A DNA stretch of 64,000 bases from Mesorhizobium sp. SOD10 (GTDB taxonomy: Bacteria > Pseudomonadota > Alphaproteobacteria > Rhizobiales > Rhizobiaceae): positions 1-64,000 of the forward strand of contig CCNA01000028.1 of assembly GCA_000824805.1 (NCBI GenBank), given 5' to 3'. Below are positions 61,616 to 64,000 of this stretch, piece by piece; the stretch's first letter is position 1; each line of letters opens with the position of its first letter. The position numbers and the translations under genes are program-made. The notes under the pieces were generated by a model, which had not been told where the DNA came from, did not search any database, and saw only the letters and a program-made list of their open reading frames with translations.

Positions 61616-62338
61616 ATGATCGATTCTGATGTATTCGACTTTGTCGAGCGGTGCCGGAAGCACACGGCTACAGGGCCGCTTTTGTGCGATCTGCTCGGGA
61701 CAGTAACAAAGCTTGGATTCGAGCATCTTATATTGAGTGGCGTGCCCCTGGGCGGGCAGAAACTCGCGCCGATGGTAGAATTGAACGGCTGGCCGGAAGG
61801 CTGGTTCGAGCGCTATGTGGAAGCCGAGCATGCCGCCGTGGACGGCGTCTGCATCTATTCGGCCAAGACGTTGAAGCCGTTCCTTTGGTCCGATGTACCC
61901 GCCAGATGGTCTGGGACGGAAGCTTCGCGGCGCGTCGCCGGCGAAGCGACGGAGTTCGGCATCTGGAGCGGCTTCGCCGTGCCGATGCTGAGTGTCCACC
62001 ACTGGCAATCGGTGCTGTCATTTGCCTCCTCGCAAAAGACCTGCAATCTGTCTGCGCGCCAGCAGGTGCAGCTTGTAACCATGGCGGTCTACGCCGGCAT
62101 GACGATCCAGTCCTTTTCCAATGACGCCGGAGACGGCGAGGGGCCGCTGACTGACCGGGAAAAGGAAGTGCTGCTGTGGGCGGCGGCCGGCAAGACTTCG
62201 TCCGAAACTTCGCAGATCCTCGGCCTAACGGAGCGCACCGTCAAATGGCACGCCACAAGGGCCCGCGAGGCCTTCGGCGTCGCCACTACCACGCAGGCCG
62301 TCGTCGAGGCGGTGCGCCGGCGCCTGATTCATCCTTGA
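61616..62338 (+). CDS. LuxR-family quorum-sensing regulator (second system)
   Basis: The 240-aa protein has an N-terminal autoinducer-binding domain with Trp63, Tyr67, Asp76 and Trp91. The usual Pro after Asp is replaced by Gly. The C-terminal LuxR helix-turn-helix starts at LTDREKEVLLWAAAGKTSSETSQILGL. Immediately after its stop is a perfect lux-type palindrome and then a luxI gene, so it is the likely cognate activator. It differs clearly from the TraR-like protein at 26609. Confidence 0.9.
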   Translation: MIDSDVFDFVERCRKHTATGPLLCDLLGTVTKLGFEHLILSGVPLGGQKLAPMVELNGWPEGWFERYVEAEHAAVDGVCIYSAKTLKPFLWSDVPARWSGTEASRRVAGEATEFGIWSGFAVPMLSVHHWQSVLSFASSQKTCNLSARQQVQLVTMAVYAGMTIQSFSNDAGDGEGPLTDREKEVLLWAAAGKTSSETSQILGLTERTVKWHATRAREAFGVATTTQAVVEAVRRRLIHP

Positions 62339-62347
62339 GCCAGTCAA

Positions 62348-62363
62348 CTGTCCGATCGGACAG
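62348..62363 (+). promoter_or_regulatory. Perfect lux-box palindrome upstream of luxI
   Basis: CTGTCCGATCGGACAG is a perfect 16-bp palindrome ten bases after the luxR stop, centred about 66 bases before the luxI ATG. It shares the CTGT...ACAG ends and length with the tra box at 27342. It is the probable binding site of the LuxR protein encoded just upstream. Confidence 0.75.
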
Positions 62364-62390
62364 GTGACGCAAATTAGAACGGCTGCAACT

Positions 62391-62415
62391 ATCCCCCCAA
62401 GAACGATCGGGGGAT
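62391..62415 (+). promoter_or_regulatory. Hairpin covering the luxI ribosome-binding site
   Basis: ATCCCCC (62391-62397) is complementary to GGGGGAT (62409-62415), with an 11-base loop. The right arm is the only Shine-Dalgarno-like sequence before the luxI ATG at 62422. The mRNA could therefore fold to hide its ribosome-binding site, giving translational control. No aptamer was recognised. Confidence 0.5.
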
Positions 62416-62421
62416 CGCGCG

Positions 62422-63081
62422 ATGATTACGGCTCATGTCGTCAATGCGCAGAACAGGCATCTCTACGAAAACGAATTCGACGAGTTTCTGCGCCGCCGGC
62501 ACGACTTCTTCGTCCATCAAAAACGTTGGCGCCCTCCGAGCCCAGACGGTCGCGAACTAGACCAGTTCGATACTGACGCGGCGACCTACCTACTCGGCAT
62601 GGAAGAGGGTCGCGTCGTGACCTCGGCCCGATTGATCCCAACGAGCGAGCCGCACATGGTCTCAGAGGTCTTTCCTCACATGTGCGAGAAATCGGGCGTT
62701 CCAAGGCGTCCTGACTGGGCCGAATGGACCCGCACCTTCGTCGTACCCGAAAAGCGTTCGACCGGGCTGAGGGGCACGCTGACGCAGCTCTGCTGCGCGG
62801 TCATGGAATACGCCCTCGACGAAGGCCTGAGCGCTGTCGGCGGCGTCCAGGAGACTTACTTTATGCCCCACCACGGCGCGCTGAAGTGGCACGCCAAGCC
62901 GCTAGGCATGGCCAGGGAAGAAAACGGCGAGTGGTACATCGTGGCATATATCGAAGTGAATGAGGCGGCATTAGCCAGTGTCCGCAAAATACTCGGATTA
63001 GATCGTTCGCTGTTGGTTCGGCGGGGCATCCAACTCCCATTCGTCAAGGTCAATAGGCACTTGGCTGAGGTTGCTCGCTGA
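62422..63081 (+). CDS. Acyl-homoserine-lactone synthase (LuxI family, second system)
   Basis: The 219-aa enzyme has the LuxI invariant residues shifted by two: Arg26, Phe30, Trp36, Asp47, Asp50 and Arg70. It should make an acyl-homoserine lactone for the LuxR protein encoded upstream. ATG 62422 follows the hairpin described at 62391-62415. A sedolisin gene follows after 67 bases on the same strand and may be under the same control. Confidence 0.92.
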   Translation: MITAHVVNAQNRHLYENEFDEFLRRRHDFFVHQKRWRPPSPDGRELDQFDTDAATYLLGMEEGRVVTSARLIPTSEPHMVSEVFPHMCEKSGVPRRPDWAEWTRTFVVPEKRSTGLRGTLTQLCCAVMEYALDEGLSAVGGVQETYFMPHHGALKWHAKPLGMAREENGEWYIVAYIEVNEAALASVRKILGLDRSLLVRRGIQLPFVKVNRHLAEVAR

Positions 63082-63148
63082 AAATAGAACAAGCGACCCG
63101 CTTGAAACATGTGGTCTGAGCCAAGCAAAACCAGGGAGGAACATCGAG

Positions 63149-64000
63149 ATGCCGGCCCAATATGTTGAAATTCCTGGCAGCAACCGAGAGCCACCTGTCG
63201 GATCGGCACCAATAGCCTCCGTGCACGCCACCAATCCGCGCGAGCAAATCGAAGTGAGTGTGTACGTCAAAGACGAAGGTGGCGACCCGCTACTGAAGAT
63301 GAAACCTGGGGCCGTACCGCCTTCCACCACCGAGTCCACCGCGGCGCGGGATAGCGCAGCGTTCGACAAGGTTCGCAAATTTGCCAGCGAAGCTGGCTTG
63401 TCGGTAGTGCTGCAGGATCCCGCTCGGCGGCTGATAAAGCTTGCCGGCCCAGCTGATAAGCTCGAAGCTGCTTTCAGAACAAAACTGCACTATTACAACG
63501 ATGGCAAGAACGCATTCAGAGCGCGATCTGGCAGCCTTTCGGCACCTGCCGACGTTGTCGGCAGCATTGAAGCTGTCCTTGGTCTAGACACCCGACCTAT
63601 CGCCAAACAAAAGCTCACCCGCGGGGCCAATCCTCACGTGGTGACCGGTCATCTGCCAAACGAAGTAGGGCGTTTTTACAACTTTCCCCAAACCAAAGGG
63701 CTTGGCGCCGGACAATGCATCGCGCTCATTGAACTTGGCGGAGGTTATCGCGACAGCGACAATCGGCTCGCCTTCGAGACTATGCGGCTGCCGGTCCCTA
63801 CGGTGACTGCTATCTCGGTATCGGGGGGAGGCAATAATCCTGGACCGGATCCAAACGCGGATGGAGAAGTCGCGCTCGACATTCAAGTTGCTGGCGGGGC
63901 CGCACCGGGCGCCAAGATCGCCGTTTATTTCGCACCAAATACCATCCAGGGCTTCGTCGACGCGATAACCCGTGCCGTCAACGACGCCCAGAACAGACCG
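63149..64000 (+). CDS. Sedolisin (S53) serine-carboxyl peptidase, 5' part
   Basis: The first 284 codons of a gene that runs off the window. A pro-kumamolisin activation domain (about residues 20-160: EQIEVSVYVKD, LEAAFRTKLHYY, VVGSIEAVLGLDTRP) is followed by the start of the catalytic domain (EVGRFYNFPQTKGLGAGQCIALIELGGGY). The catalytic Glu240 and Asp244 are visible in GEVALDIQV; the Ser lies beyond the end. No classical signal peptide is seen. ATG 63149 has AGGGAGGA upstream. Proteases of this family are active at acid pH. Linkage to luxI is positional. Confidence 0.9.
   Translation, partial: MPAQYVEIPGSNREPPVGSAPIASVHATNPREQIEVSVYVKDEGGDPLLKMKPGAVPPSTTESTAARDSAAFDKVRKFASEAGLSVVLQDPARRLIKLAGPADKLEAAFRTKLHYYNDGKNAFRARSGSLSAPADVVGSIEAVLGLDTRPIAKQKLTRGANPHVVTGHLPNEVGRFYNFPQTKGLGAGQCIALIELGGGYRDSDNRLAFETMRLPVPTVTAISVSGGGNNPGPDPNADGEVALDIQVAGGAAPGAKIAVYFAPNTIQGFVDAITRAVNDAQNRP

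Noticed and set aside
1..64000. CRISPR arrays, rRNA, tRNA and intact IS elements
   Set aside because: Scanned by eye for regular direct repeats, cloverleaf-like ends and transposase motifs (DDE, HUH); none was convincing.

Overview
The window (high G+C, many ATGA-type gene overlaps) looks like a rhizobial alphaproteobacterium, most likely Mesorhizobium or a close relative. The reasons are a complete fixNOQP-fixGHIS set, FixK/FNR-type boxes, and a transfer-control module (traR, traI, a frameshifted DUF6499/DUF2285 activator, and a qseM/qseC switch) of the kind known from Mesorhizobium symbiosis ICEs. No rRNA, tRNA, CRISPR array or intact insertion sequence was recognised.

Layout. (1) 1-9.1 kb: ccoNOQP (cbb3 oxidase) and ccoGHIS (assembly, copper loading) behind a FixK-like box. 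(2) 9.5-11.9 kb: a second, better FixK/FNR box ahead of a 66-aa ORF that is coupled to a UbiH/UbiM-type flavin hydroxylase, then a first qseM/qseC-like pair. (3) 12.3-25.7 kb: a phosphonate island. PEP mutase, a frameshifted aminotransferase, a PntC/LicC-like cytidylyltransferase, a CDP-alcohol phosphatidyltransferase, a second aminotransferase and a methyltransferase run rightward. A Ugp-like ABC importer with an HpcH/HpaI aldolase runs leftward. A LysR regulator and a probable phosphonopyruvate hydrolase run rightward again. Genes for making and for destroying phosphonopyruvate thus sit side by side, and no phosphonopyruvate decarboxylase was seen. (4) 26.0-38 kb: ICE control and mobilisation: traR-traI-fseA, a second qseM/qseC pair, ArdC antirestriction, DUF2958, a ParB-like protein, DUF736, an RdfS-like excisionase, TraF peptidase, a lytic transglycosylase and a VirD2-type relaxase.

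(5) 38-60.5 kb: a dense defence and conflict island. It holds two different ubiquitin-like conjugation operons. One is BilABCD-like (UBL ending in Gly-Gly, E2 with Cys, JAMM protease, E1; 37.99-40.94 kb). The other is Bub-like (multiubiquitin-type UBL, an E2-like protein with no cysteine at all, a JAMM-E1 fusion, DUF6527, and a ClpP-fold serine protease; 56.1-59.4 kb) and is followed by an AddAB-like helicase/nuclease pair. Between them are a DUF1403 pseudogene joined tail to tail with a truncated Abi-type gene, a HExxH metallopeptidase with an EACC1-like partner, a KAP-family NTPase with a 10-G tract at its start, and a membrane protein. A three-gene RHH/antitoxin/Fic cassette is divergent from the Bub operon across four 8-bp tandem repeats. 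(6) 60.7-64 kb: an unknown membrane protein, then a second LuxR/LuxI pair with a perfect lux-type palindrome and a hairpin over the luxI ribosome-binding site, and the 5' part of a sedolisin (S53) peptidase gene.

Overall this reads as a symbiosis-type mobile element, or adjoining accessory DNA, carrying microaerobic respiration, phosphonate metabolism, quorum-gated transfer control and a layered antiphage arsenal. All functional assignments come from motif recognition and gene order in the sequence; no database search was run.
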